A stretch of 64,000 nucleotides of DNA from Filosporella fistucella. Its lineage: Eukaryota > Ascomycota > Leotiomycetes > Helotiales. Under the pieces are notes generated by a model. The model had not been told where the DNA came from, did no database searches, and worked only from the letters and a program-made list of their open reading frames with translations. Positions 10,397 through 21,969 of the stretch are shown here, one piece after another. The position numbers and the translations under genes are program-made. The DNA is taken from positions 1,674,001 to 1,738,000 of the forward strand of contig JAQJZZ010000018.1 of NCBI GenBank assembly GCA_030077755.1, given 5' to 3'. The first letter of the stretch is position 1. Every line of letters begins with the position of its first letter.

Positions 10397-11813
10397 TTAG
10401 ACACTCCAATCAATCCATTTTGTATTCCCAAACCTCCCATCCGGATACTGAAACACCTTTTGGGGACTGCTATACTCGGCCCACTGACTATCCGTTAATT
10501 GCACCGTGAAATTACTAATCTTCCTCCCAGTCACATTATACCCAGGTCCATAGTCCTTATACTCGGCCTGCAAAGTCCAATTACTATACCTCGCCGGAAC
10601 CCAATCGATGAACCCTGTGCTCAGGATACTCTTATCCAGATACGTCTTTGCGAAAATAGCTGTCATCTGCGCGTTCCATGGTCTACCTAGAGCACACTTG
10701 CCCGTGATGTTAAGAGAAGAGTTTGCGGCGTGCACGTTGGAGTCGACGATGTAGACACCGTATTTATTGACGAAGGTTGTGTTGGTGCCTTTCCAGGCTG
10801 TGATGCCACCTCCGCAGGAACGGAGAGAGATGGAGGTCTTGGATACCCAGGCTGTGCCGAAGCCGTAGAAGAAATCGGTTTGGCCTGCTACTTCACCGTT
10901 CTTGAAGTAGGCGTTTCCTAGTTTACCGACGTAGACCTGTGGTTCGGTTAGTATTAATCAGGAGAGAGAGGGAGGAGACGAACTGTGTCTTGATAGCTGT
11001 AAAATCCTGTGTAGTAAAAGCCACCATTGGCGTAGCTGATACTAAGTGCGAGAGCGGGATTGGCAGCTATTTTCTGTCAATAAAATGTGTGGTGTTGAGA
11101 ACAAGGCAACGTACAATATGGAGCAAAGTTGTTAATCACATTTAGATTGTAGGTTCTGAAATCTGTACATCCAAATGGCGTTCCTGCCGGTACTGCAAAA
11201 CCAGTCGGTCCACTACCGGTCAATGAAGCATTGAGGTTTGGTGCTATGGTTAGAGTGGAGGTGAAGGCGTTGTCTAGCCCGGTTACTGCTCTTGCGGACC
11301 AGATTATGTTCACGGTGTTGTAGGACTGGTTTTTGGGATGGGCGGTTTGGCCAATGAGATAGGTTGGACCGCGACGAGTGACATTGACCTGATGGATGTT
11401 AGAGATAAGTACTAGCAGGCAATTAGTAGAGAGAACTACCTGCTCGGTGTAGTTGCCTGATGCAATTAAGATTACATATGTATCTAAAACTTGTCAATAC
11501 TAGCAAGGCATTCCACATTGGAGAATCGTACCAGTATTATTTGGCAAAGAAGCAACAGCTACCAGAGATCAGTTTAGAAGCAGAAACCATTGCAAGAGAA
11601 CCTACCAGACTGCACAGTCTTAAACTTCGACTGACTGCTCACCACATCGACGAAAACAGTTCGTCTGGAATCACAGCCATCCAATGGGTTCCTGCTATAA
11701 GCCTGGCACTTATGGCGATCATTCTCATTCTCTATACTCCAAGCCGATACCACGGAGAGAAAGGCAGCGAGAAAAAGGAGCAATGCTCTCGTTTGGAAAA
11801 TCGATCGGGCCAT
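10397..11813 (-). CDS. Secreted pectinesterase (carbohydrate esterase family 8)
   Basis: Six exons, complement of 10397-10936, 10984-11066, 11115-11388, 11440-11483, 11532-11558 and 11606-11813, encode 391 residues. Residues 1-24 (MARSIFQTR, then a Leu/Ala core ending SVVSA) form a clear signal peptide, which is why the second in-frame ATG (11813) is preferred over 11852. The enzyme removes methyl esters from homogalacturonan in plant cell walls. CE8 signatures: GNYTEQ (GxYxE box), SYQDT with Asp211, GQTDFFYG with Asp233 (nucleophile position) and LGRPW with Arg297. The box that is QAVAL in many members reads NPALAL here, so its usual Gln seems to be missing. Many NxS/T sites fit secretion. 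Its presence suggests a plant-associated or litter-degrading lifestyle. Confidence 0.96.
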
Positions 11814-12784
11814 GGTGATTGCAAGGCAGCCAGAACTGAAGGAACGATTCAATTGATGATTTTAACACGCAGGAAACCCCCTCGAAAGAAGGAAATGATG
11901 ACTTCATATATATAGGTATAGCCTCCCCTCTCGGAAAAACTGCATCCCTACCAGCATTTTGAACCCCAAAGGCCAAATAGCCATGTCCCATGTCCCATGT
12001 CCTTCCCGTCTCCCTCTTCGCGGCGAAAGCTTAACAATTTCCTTGGGCGGTAGGGATGAAGAAAAGATGCAGGTACTGTGTACCAGGGAGCACCAAAGCT
12101 TGAGGTTGGACGACTGGGAGAGGACTTTTGTGGGGTGCAAATCGGGGGCATGGAGAAATTGGAAGTCTGTATTTTGTGGGGTGCGGGGAGGGGGGACGGA
12201 GTTGCTGTTTCCGCCAATGGGAAGGGGAAGGTGCATAAGGTAATGCAAAGGTGGGAGGAAGAAGAGAGATGTGATGACGCGGATGGAATAACTAAATTCC
12301 TCGGGATGAGAGGATAAGATAAGGCAGGAAATTAAAAGAGCTGAGGTTGGGCTGGAGAGAAAGGCATAAGGAGCCAATTTGGAGGCGGTTTTGGGCCGGA
12401 GATGCTAAAAAGCTTGGTTTGGAAAACGAAACCACTAGAACATCTATGCTGCTTTCCTTAATTGCTCTTAAAACATAATCTCCTTCTCTTTCAAGGGTTT
12501 TTTAGTAATCAACTTTCATAAAATAGATATTGCAGGGGAACGTTGACACTAGAATTATACATTATTGTTGAACGTCGAACTCTCGTACCAAAAGGGTGAG
12601 ATTGAAATATTGTCACAGAAAGCGATTTTACTCTTCCAGGAAGTGTTACCGAGACCGTGATCTGTAAGTGAAATCGGACGTTCTACAGTCCGGTATATTA
12701 TGAGTTGAGTTCGAAACTACAACTTTCAACCTAACCAAATAATCGTACAATAATACAGACGTTACCGCTGCTAGCATCCCACCC
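11814..12784. other. Promoter region of the pectinesterase gene
   Basis: It lies between the pectinesterase start and the stop of the MFS gene. The plus strand is strongly purine-rich at about 12175-12350, with a run of G around 12185-12196. No gene is supported; the overlapping frames at 11904-12377 look like shadows of this bias. Confidence 0.45.
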
Positions 12785-15498
12785 TTACTCCTTACCTGGA
12801 AAACTCTCTACGACCTTCGCCTCCTTCTCCCCAACTTTCTCCTCCTCCCCAACTTTCTGCTCCTCAATCCCCTTCTTCCCCTCTTCAACATCCCCCTTCT
12901 TCGCCTGCTCAGGCCCATTCTTAACGCTCTTCCAATCCAACCCCAGACACGACACAAACGCCGCTATAGCACAAGCAGTGGTAATCCAAAAGCAGCCTCT
13001 CAAACCATGTACATACGCTTCCAGCACAAAGTTCAACTGATCCTCCTGATGCATCTGCGCGAGCACATTTCTCAATTGCGTCGCTCCACTGTGTAGGAAG
13101 GCCTGAGCAGGTAATTGAGGCGCATTGCTTTGAAGAGACGACACAAGTCCGTTTTGGAAAAGCGTTTGCGCAACGGCGATGAAGAGCGCGCCGCCTAGAG
13201 ATTGGAAAAATGCTACGCAGGCTATACCTACAGGGACATCTTTGAGTGGGAGAACGGTCTGTACTACGATGACGCCGCCTTGGAAACCTACCCCTATACC
13301 TAGGCCGGCGATGACTTGGTAGCCGAACCATTTGCTGAAGGGGGTGGTGAGGTTGTAGGTTGTTATTAGGCCGGCGCCGATGGAGAAGAGAGACATGCAG
13401 AAGAGCATTATGGGGACGTAGTAGCCGATCGCGGTTATGAGACCACCTGTGATGATTGAGGAGAGGACCTGAAATGTTGTTAGGTTTGCTATTTGGGTAG
13501 ATGAGTGAGGCGAGCTTTGTGGGAGTTGAAAGTGTGAGGCTCGAGGCAGGGGATTGAGATACGAAGGATTATACGTACAGTAGAGATCAGCAGAGGAAGT
13601 AGCTGAATGCCGGCCTTGGTAGCACTGCTACCTTTTACAGATTGGAAGTAAATAGCGATATAGAAAATGAGGGCAAAGAATCCAGATCCGAAGAACAGTG
13701 CAAAAGCCAATGCACAGAGAACATTTCTGTTCTTGAAAAGTCTTGGTGGAAGTGTGCCTTTATCACCAAGTTTGATTTGAGAATAGACGAAGATGGCTCC
13801 AAGGAGACCGGCACCAACGAAGAGTCCGATAATCTTAGAGCTCTTCCATGGATATGTGGATCCTCCCCATCTAGAGAATGTCAGCATAATGCCTTGTTAG
13901 AAAAGGAGGCGAGAGTGTCTGAATCAATCCGGAAGTCAATGGCTTCTAGACCTGTGGAGAAGAACGAGGATGATAAACATACTGGAGAGCGAGAAGAAGG
14001 CAAATGACTGTTGGAATGAGGATCGAGGCACCGATGAGATCGAGCTTAAGAAGTCGTTGTTTAAGGTTTAATTTATCGGGATTGTTGTCACGATGGATAT
14101 GTAGAAAGAAGAAGATGACGAGAATTGAGATAGCTCCGATGGGAAGGCTTGGTGATGGTTAGTAAAGTACCCTCAGCGGAAAGACACACTAGACAGTTTA
14201 CTGACTTGACTGCAACGAATTAGCTTTGGACTTTGTAGACATGTTTGTGAGACAGGTAGAGAAGGCTTCCTAGCAGCGGACAACACTCGCTCGAAGGGAA
14301 AGTCATGAACGGGACAAAGAGGAGGATACATACTATAGAAGCACCAGCGCCATGAGATTCGGTCACTATTTCAAGTTAGAACTGAATTCAGAAAACGACA
14401 AGAGACGTGCGTGAAGACTCCTCCTAGTAATGGTCCAGCCACTGATGAAAAGTTAGCTCAGATTGAACAAGCGTCAACAATGTACGGAGCCAGACGAAGT
14501 GTCCCGGGTACTATCAAGTATCGTCCCACTCCGAAGTTTATACGAAAGCTATCCAAGAGCTACAACTTACCTGAAGCTATTCCCCACATGCCACCAATCA
14601 ACCCAAACGCAGCAGGTCTCTTTCGAAGTGGTACTGGGGTATGAGTCAGCACAGAACTACGCCAATACTTTTCCGGCATGACGTGCCCTTAAGCGATGGG
14701 AAAGGGGGAACCCACAGCAGTAAGCTAAAATTACAATTGCTCCAGAGAATAATCCTCCAGATCCTAAACCTGCCAAAGCTCTTCCAACAATCAACGCGAC
14801 ACTAGTGGGTGCAACTGCGCAGACAAGTGATCTGTGCGGAGTTAATGGATGCGCTGGGGTTTGATGAGTCAAGTGATACTCACCCAAGCTCGAACAGGAC
14901 GATGGCCATGATGAAGGTCATTTTGATCTGAGGGATAACTTAGCTCCAGGTACGACCTGGGTCACGAGAAGTTGATGTCTTACATCAAAGATGGTATAAA
15001 TTCTTCCAAATGAGGGCTGGAGAGCGGTAGAAGTGAGCAAATAGCTCGAGCCATACCAGCCTGTTTTCTTGTCAGTGCGTGTTTGCAGCAGTATTTATAT
15101 TTATATACAGCCAAAGAGAATTTGGGAACAGTTATTGCAAATCTTGGCAATGACAAGTACGTACCTATGTCCTTGATACTGTTGAAATGATCGGTGATCT
15201 TAGGTATGGCAGTCGAGATGATGGTTTGATCAAGTGCAACCAAGAAAACTGCCAGACATAGAGCTGCTAGAATGACGACCAGTTTGAGACCATGAGGATA
15301 CTCCATATCCTCCTCTTCCTCTGTTTTGGCTGCACCATCTTTTTCAGCCACTGCCGTCTCATCTTTCGCTGCCACTGGAGAGTCCATATTTGGTTCCTTG
15401 GATGCTTCAACGGTCTCTCTCTTTGGATCTTCCAATGTTGTTTCTGAAATTGACGTCTCTCTGGAACCCCTTGTTTGCATCTTTTCTGCCTGCGTCAT
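12785..15498 (-). CDS. MFS exporter, 14-TM drug:H+ antiporter type (11 exons with a micro-exon)
   Basis: Model: complement of 12785-13468, 13579-13870, 13983-14147, 14206-14209, 14334-14365, 14411-14441, 14571-14633, 14716-14831, 14884-14927, 14984-15060 and 15165-15498, encoding 613 residues with consistent phases. A 70-residue acidic amino tail is followed by TM1 and the [13 protein letters not shown] motif of the DHA2/14-TM family, then [35 protein letters not shown] (motif C area), SWRWCFYINLPIG and LQWGG; the carboxyl tail is Lys/Glu-rich. The family exports toxins, drugs or secondary metabolites across the plasma membrane; the substrate is unknown. Exon 14206-14209 is only four bases yet is required to produce CFYINLPIG. 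The intron after 14411 uses a GC donor (GCACGT); the nearby GT option would give an immediate stop. Confidence 0.94.
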
Positions 15499-18053
15499 GA
15501 TGCCGTTTGAAAGTGTAAATTCTCGCCAAGAATGGAACTAAGCTCTCTGGAGAGCTGCAAAGGAAGGGACTTTCGTTTGTTTTTCTAATATCTCCAAGTA
15601 GGGAGGGAATGGAACAAACGAACAAGTGATGTTAATACAAGAATGCCACATTCGACAATGTAGAAGACATTGCGAAGTTAAATCGATTTCCTGATGTCTT
15701 GACATTCAGCCACTATTGTGTTTTGCAAAAGTCATACAGGGGTGGTTGGCCGCATCAGGACTCCGATGGCAGCGCTGATTGGCTCTTGTGGCATCCGATG
15801 GCTGTCAATGAACCAGTCAAAGACTGCTTCGGACATTGAAGCCCTCCGATAGCCGACTTTTCTGACCAACCTTATTTTCCTTCGCAATATACATTTTAGC
15901 GATGACCGCATTACGTGGATCTGGGGGTGCACAGGCGTATGAGTGGAATTGAAGATATAAATCGAGTCACATGCAGTGAGCGAGTTAGGCATGATTTGTG
16001 TGATACGAACTCAAGACGGGGTGGAGAAGAAGGTGGAGAAAATTAGGTGATGGGAAGTGAAGGCTACAAGTGGAGCCGAGTAGCATCGTGGAAGCGACCA
16101 TGAGCTGGCTCTTGACTCTCCCATTTCATCTCGATGCATCTTCAATTCCATACTATTGGAGTGGTCATCTGAAAGTGTGTTTGATGCGCTGTACAAGTAC
16201 ATGTACATGAACATGAGAATTGAAGCAATCATTTATCGATGGGAAAGATGAGACGCAGTGGCTGGCCGAGTAGAGTTCGTTTGCGGGAAACTCGCACTTT
16301 CGGGTTCCAGAGGCAGCGGAATCTGGCTGGTGCTTGACAAAGTAGTAGTTCTCATTTCGTCTTTGACATCCCAAATACCTTCGTCGAGTTGTACTTTCCG
16401 AAGTCAGGTCAAGGGAGGGAGAAGAGCGAATGGATACAGAATTCAAACTTCCGAGCGAGGCTCAAAGTGGGAGGGAGGCACACTTCAGCATACAGGTACA
16501 GCTCACGATCAGTCATTTCCATTTCCATTGCCGTTCCCATTCCCATGGAAAGAGTCTGCCTTATCGGGCTCCCAGCAAAAGTGCCCCTGCTGGTGCTGCC
16601 ATATTGAGGTATAACCCTTGTGCTGTCACATCACCAAATCCAATTTGTGACTGACCAACACGCTCACTGGCAGCCCACTGGCAGCCCACTCCAGCTCCTC
16701 CAGCCTCTCAGACCCAGGTCAAAGCGAGGAGCTGGGTCGAGGAAGAGCATGAAACAGCCAATCATATAGCCATTTTCTCCTTGAGTACCCGCTTTTACCA
16801 ACTTTGCCTCAATCTGCTCTGCACGTGACTGCGCGTTACCCTGAACGCTGGGCTCAGCTAGTACAGGGATAATTTCGGAAGGCGCCCCCACTCCTTCCTG
16901 CTTTCCAGGTAGACCTCACCGAGTGGACAAAACTGCTACTTTTATGAATAATTCGAACCTGCATCTCTCTCTCACATGCATCTGTCATATCTTATACAGC
17001 CAAGTTTAACGGAAGAGCAGCCTCTTCTCTTTCCCGGCCATTATATTGCCAGCTGATTGAAGGTATGCTCTGATTTTTCTCCACTCTCTCACTAACTTTT
17101 CCGGATCACTTCCCCGAACCAACCCAAGGGCGTCTGCAGCCAACCTACAAACACCTGACATCACCCTCTTGACCGCTTCTCTCCTCTTCTTCGTTGTCTC
17201 TCTTCAACTTCTGGTTCAACTTACATTTAAGCTAGCATTTCCCCACAATACTTAGTACTTGCTTTGGACAACACTTACTTTCGTTCCGAAGTCTTAGCCG
17301 CGTCCTACACTTTCATCGTCGGACGAGGCTGGAGGATCAGCGTGAAACGTCACAACATAAACCTAAAGTAAGTCGTTCTGTCTTATTCTGTCTCTAATTC
17401 ACACCATTATATTTTCCACCGGACTTTACTTTTCCTTCTTGTTGTTTGATCTCCCAAGCAGACAACAATCGGGAAATACGAATATCTTCTCAAGGGGCTT
17501 CTATATCACTCTACCGCCTGACATATTCCTCACCTTCTAATTCCATCCTTCTTACTCAAGGTTGAAGTAGACTATCTACTCGACTTTGCTATTGACCATA
17601 AGAAGTATTCACCACCTTGTATTGCGAGGTTCTGAGGAAAGGTTCTCTGTTGTCTTTAAACAACCTTAACCTCTCGCCCTTCACCTTCGCTCTTCCATCT
17701 TCAAAACAACTTCTTCAGAATCAGCCCAACAAGAAGCAATGTTTTCGTTTCTTGAGTCGTAGTACATGACCCCCAATCTGCCATTTACTTCAGCGAAGGC
17801 ATTGGCATTGGCATCAGGTGTCTCTCCACATCATTCGGTGCAAGTTTCTGTACATACACTCACTGACTCCACTTCTACTTTCAGAGATTTTGAATTCCTT
17901 CACACAAACCATTATTGGTCCAATCTTATCAACCACTCTCGCGTCTAATGCAATCAAATTGAACATCAATATTCGTTGCTTTCTGCTGCCTATGAGGACG
18001 GTTTCAATAACAACGCAGATATTCCTCTGACTGACCAAGTTCAACTTTGACTT
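15499..18053. other. Divergent promoter region, MFS exporter / Argonaute
   Basis: No gene seen. A short direct repeat of ACTGGCAGCCC lies near 16666-16688. From about 17040 to 18053 the plus strand looks like a transcribed leader of Argonaute: it is pyrimidine-rich and has intron-like donors (GTATGC near 17063, GTAAGT near 17369). An upstream frame at 17766-17948 is listed separately. Confidence 0.5.
17766..17948 (+). other. Possible upstream open frame in the Argonaute leader
   Basis: An ATG at 17766 opens a 60-codon frame that stops 105 bases before the Argonaute ATG. It has no domain. If the leader is not spliced around it, it could lower Argonaute translation; this depends on where transcription starts and how the leader is spliced. 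Confidence 0.3.
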
Positions 18054-21000
18054 ATGTCTTACCGTGGAGGTCAAGGTGGCCGTGGCGGAGGTGGTCGAGG
18101 TGGTGGTGGTGGTGGTGATCGAGGCGGTTATGGCGGAGGTCGAGGCGGAGGAGATCGAGGTGGATATGGCGGTGGTCGTGGAGGAGGTGGGCGTGGGGGT
18201 GGATATGGTGGAGGTCGTGGAGGAGGAGGAGGAGGTAGTGGGCCTCCAGAGGTTCGAGTCTTTCAGTAAGTCTTGTTCTGCTCCTATCGGATCGCTTGTT
18301 TAACATGCCATAGGGATCCAAATGCCCCAGCTGGAACTGTCCTAGAACCAGACAAGGCGGTCATCGAAATGGAAAACACTTATATGACCAACTCAACTGG
18401 CATCAATGCTATCGCAAACTTATCCACCACTTCTCAAATGCCACCTCGCCCAGGCCACGGTTCTTTGGGCAGACGCATTCTCGTATATGCCAATTATTTT
18501 AAGGTCAATGTGCCTAGAAAATTGAGCCTTACGAGGTACAGTGTTGAGATAACCCCTGAAGTCATTGGGAAGAAGAAAGCTCGTGTCTTTCAGCTCATTC
18601 TTGAGTTGCCCGAATTCGCCGGAGTGGCGACCGATTGGAGTTCCATGATAATTTCAACTCAGCCTCTGAATCTTCCAGGAACAGGAACAGGAGGAGACTA
18701 CTCGACAAGAATCCCGTATATGGCCGAGGGTCAAGACGAGCCCCGCCAGAATGCGACGACATATACTATCAGAGTGATCACCCCAATCACATTTCCGCTG
18801 AGCCATTGTCTCGATTATCTCGCTGCTACTGGTCCTGGCATCAGATATCAGTATAAAGCGGAACTGATCCAAGTTCTCAATGTATTAATGGGTCATCATC
18901 CTCAGTCCCACCCAGGCACTGTTTCCGTGCGTGGTAACAAGCACTTCTCGCTTGACCGGAGTCAACAGAATAAACAAAACATCACAGCACTCAACGGTGG
19001 ACTTGAGTCCCTTCGAGGATATTTTCAAAGTGTTCGACCAGCGACCGGGGGTCTTATTCTGAACGTGAACGTCATCCACGGTGTCTTCCTCGAACCTCGT
19101 CGACTTGATGAGTTATACCCTGTTCTAGGCACGGGAGATAGAGCCAAATTGAATAAGAAACTCAAGGGTATCCGAGTTAAAGTCACTCATATTCCAGCGA
19201 AACTTTCAAAGAAGACTGGCGCGGAAATTCCACGGGTTAAGACTATTTTCGGCCTCGCGCAGCCAGGAGATGGACGGACTGAACCAAAACCGCCACTGAT
19301 TCAAGCTTACGGTGCTGGGCCACAAGGTGTGAAGTTCTGGCTCTCTGAAGTACCACCAACTGCCGAGGGAGCAAAATCGCCAATGAAGCCCGCAAAGGGC
19401 GCGAAGAAGCCAGCTGGTGCTATGCCGTCAAATGCTTACATCACAGTGTTTGATTATTTCAAGCGGAAGTATCCTCAGATCGTTCTGAATGAACGTAACC
19501 CAGTGGTCAATGTTGGCAACAAAGATCACCCTTCGTATCTCCCGGCTGAGGTGTGCCACGTCCTAGCTGGGCAGCAAATCAGTCGACGTTTGAGTCCTGA
19601 CCAGACCCAAAACATGATCAAATTCGCTTGCAGAAAGCCATTCGAGAACGGGACTTCTATTGCCACCAACGGAAGGCAGATACTCGGTCTTAACCCAGGC
19701 GCCAATTCTCAAGCTCAAAGGTTTGGTGTAACTGTCAACGGAACACTCATGATTGTTGCCGCTCGAGTACTCGAACCTTGTGCAATCTTTTACAAGAATG
19801 CTCGTGCCCAGCCAAAAATCGTTAACCCAAGATTCGGATCATGGAATATGGCTGGGGATGTTCGATTCCACACAGGGAGCAATCTTGGACCATGGACGTA
19901 TATCAACTTTCAATCAGACCGCCGAGGACACTACAATTTGTCAGACACTGAGATCAGACGTTCTGTGGATGGATTCCAGCGCTTTTTGAACAATGCTGGG
20001 ATCAATGCACAAGGTCTTATTTCTGCACCACTCCCACCGACCATTCCACTTTTCGATGGGCAGGAGGCCAGGAATGATGCTTCCATCAGAGATATATTCA
20101 TCAAGATGAAAGGAGGAAAAGTCAGCCCTAGATTTGTGTTCTGCATTATTCCTTTCAACGATGTGGCTATCTATAATAGCATCAAAACCGTTGCAGATAC
20201 TGTTGTGGGAATCCACACCGTTTGTGCAGTTGCTAAGAAGTTCACAACCGATAAACGCCAAGATCAGTACTTCGGTAATCTGAGTCTCAAGTTTAACTTG
20301 AAAGCTGGAGGGATTAATCAATTCGTCGACCCAGCGAAACTTGGAGTCATTAGTGAAGGAAAGACAATGGTTGTGGGCCTGGACGTCACTCACCCATCCC
20401 CCGGATCTCAAAAAGGAGCTCCTTCCGCTGCTGGCATGGTTGCTAGTGTTGACAAATTCCTGGGGCAATTTCATCCTGTAGTCTCCATTCAGGAAGGCCG
20501 GCAAGAGATGGTATCGGGACTTGAGTCGATGTTCTTATCTCGTTTGACAGAATGGGAGAAGTATAACAAGCAATTGCCTGACAATGTCATTATCTATCGA
20601 GATGGTGTCTCAGAGGGACAATTCCAGCTTGTCTTGGACCAGGAGTTGCCACTCATTCGGAACGCTTGCCGTCAAAAATATCCAGCAACAGAAACAAAGA
20701 AAGGATTGCCCAAAATCTCAATCATCATTTGTGGAAAGCGTCATCATACGCGTTTCTACCCAAGCAATGTTGCCAATGCCGACAGATCATCGAATTGCGA
20801 GCCAGGTACTGTAGTTGATCGTGGAGTCACGGAGGTTAGCAACTGGGATTTCTTTTTGCAACCTCATGCCTGCCTCCAAGGCACTGCTCGACCATGCCAT
20901 TATTATGTGATTCTGGACGAAATCTTCCGCCAGCAACCTATCAAGGGCAAGCACAAGAACGCCGCCGACGCATTGGAAGAACTCACCCACAACATGTGCC

Positions 21001-21206
21001 ATCTGTTCGGGCGTGCTACGAAAGCGGTCAGCCTTTGTCCTCCGGCTTATTATGCTGATTTGCTATGTACTCGCATTCGTTGCTATCTCTCGGACCAGTT
21101 CGATCCTACTGATAGTGCTGCGAGTATTGCAAGCGGTGCAACAGGAGCTCCAACACAGGCCATCTCCCTTCCCGACCATTTCAAGAACAGTATGTACTAC
21201 ATCTGA
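18054..21206 (+). CDS. Argonaute (RNA silencing), RGG-rich amino terminus
   Basis: Exons 18054-18265 and 18314-21206 encode 1034 residues; the junction rebuilds FQDPNAP. Argonautes load small RNAs and silence matching transcripts. Residues 3-64 are almost pure Gly/Arg (RGG/GGRGG/GGYGG), a likely arginine-methylation and RNA-contact tail. Then come the N domain, linker 1 (VLNVLMGHHPQ near 260), PAZ (about 310-475, ending YLPAEVCHVLAGQQ), MID, and PIWI (about 690-1005). The slicer residues appear intact: Asp761 in VGLDVTHP, glutamate finger Glu802 in RQEM, Asp834 in YRDGVSEGQF, and Asp986 in AYYADLLC, the position that is His in many animal and plant proteins (DEDD). The carboxyl end SMYYI matches the usual hydrophobic MYF(A/V/I)-like terminus. 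It belongs with QDE-2-like fungal Argonautes; which subclade cannot be said without a tree. Confidence 0.98.
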
Positions 21207-21969
21207 TTCGCGAAATCTGTGTGGTGGAACGCAACCTGGCTGTTCGCAATTATTTCATTTTTAACAATTTCCGGTCAAAATACACGAGCGTTTCAGTTTT
21301 TTTCTCCCCAAAATCGGGATTTGATTTTGAGATGTGCAACACGTAGTGGAAAGGTGGATTTGATCTCAATGTCGACCACCTCAGCTGTCTTCTCTCAACA
21401 GAAGGACGTTTCTCTGCTATGTCATCTCTCAATCAGGATCCTCTTCATCACGACAGATGAGTTCAGATGGACGTATATGGACACAATTCGGCAGGATCTG
21501 GGTCTCTCTTCATCCCCCCTCCTAGCGATGACATGTTTTCTCAAGCAACGTTCCCTTTATTGTTCTAAAAGGCGAACAGTTGCATTTCAGTGGACCCGAT
21601 ATTTTGTTGGGGCAGCTGGCATCAATTCTGTGGCCTTTCAAGTTTTTCCTTCTCCCAAGCTTTCACTTCGAGATCAGTGGTAGGAATATCACCGCATTTT
21701 ATGAGCGAAATATCACATTCATTAGCGACACTTTCTTCCTGCATACCTGGCGTGATTTTTGTGATACTTGTGACGTGGAGATTCATGTTGGTCGGATGCG
21801 ATGCAATCACCATTCCCAATTGACATGAGTCCCCTTACTGCTGCGAATTGTGCTCGAAACTTTACAAAGCGTAGAACGCATTATTGATTATAAATGTGCT
21901 AGTCTATCTATTGGATTAAATTGCTCATCTAGTCTTAGGCTAATATGCACTGCAAGGTCTAGAGATATT
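21207..21969. other. Convergent 3' region of Argonaute and MCT-like gene
   Basis: The 3' ends of two genes meet here. I see no gene; the frame at 21219-21683 has no recognisable domain. Confidence 0.5.

Noticed and set aside
11904..12377. 157-codon minus frame upstream of pectinesterase
   Set aside because: Ser/Pro/Leu-rich translation of a purine-rich strand; probably promoter sequence.
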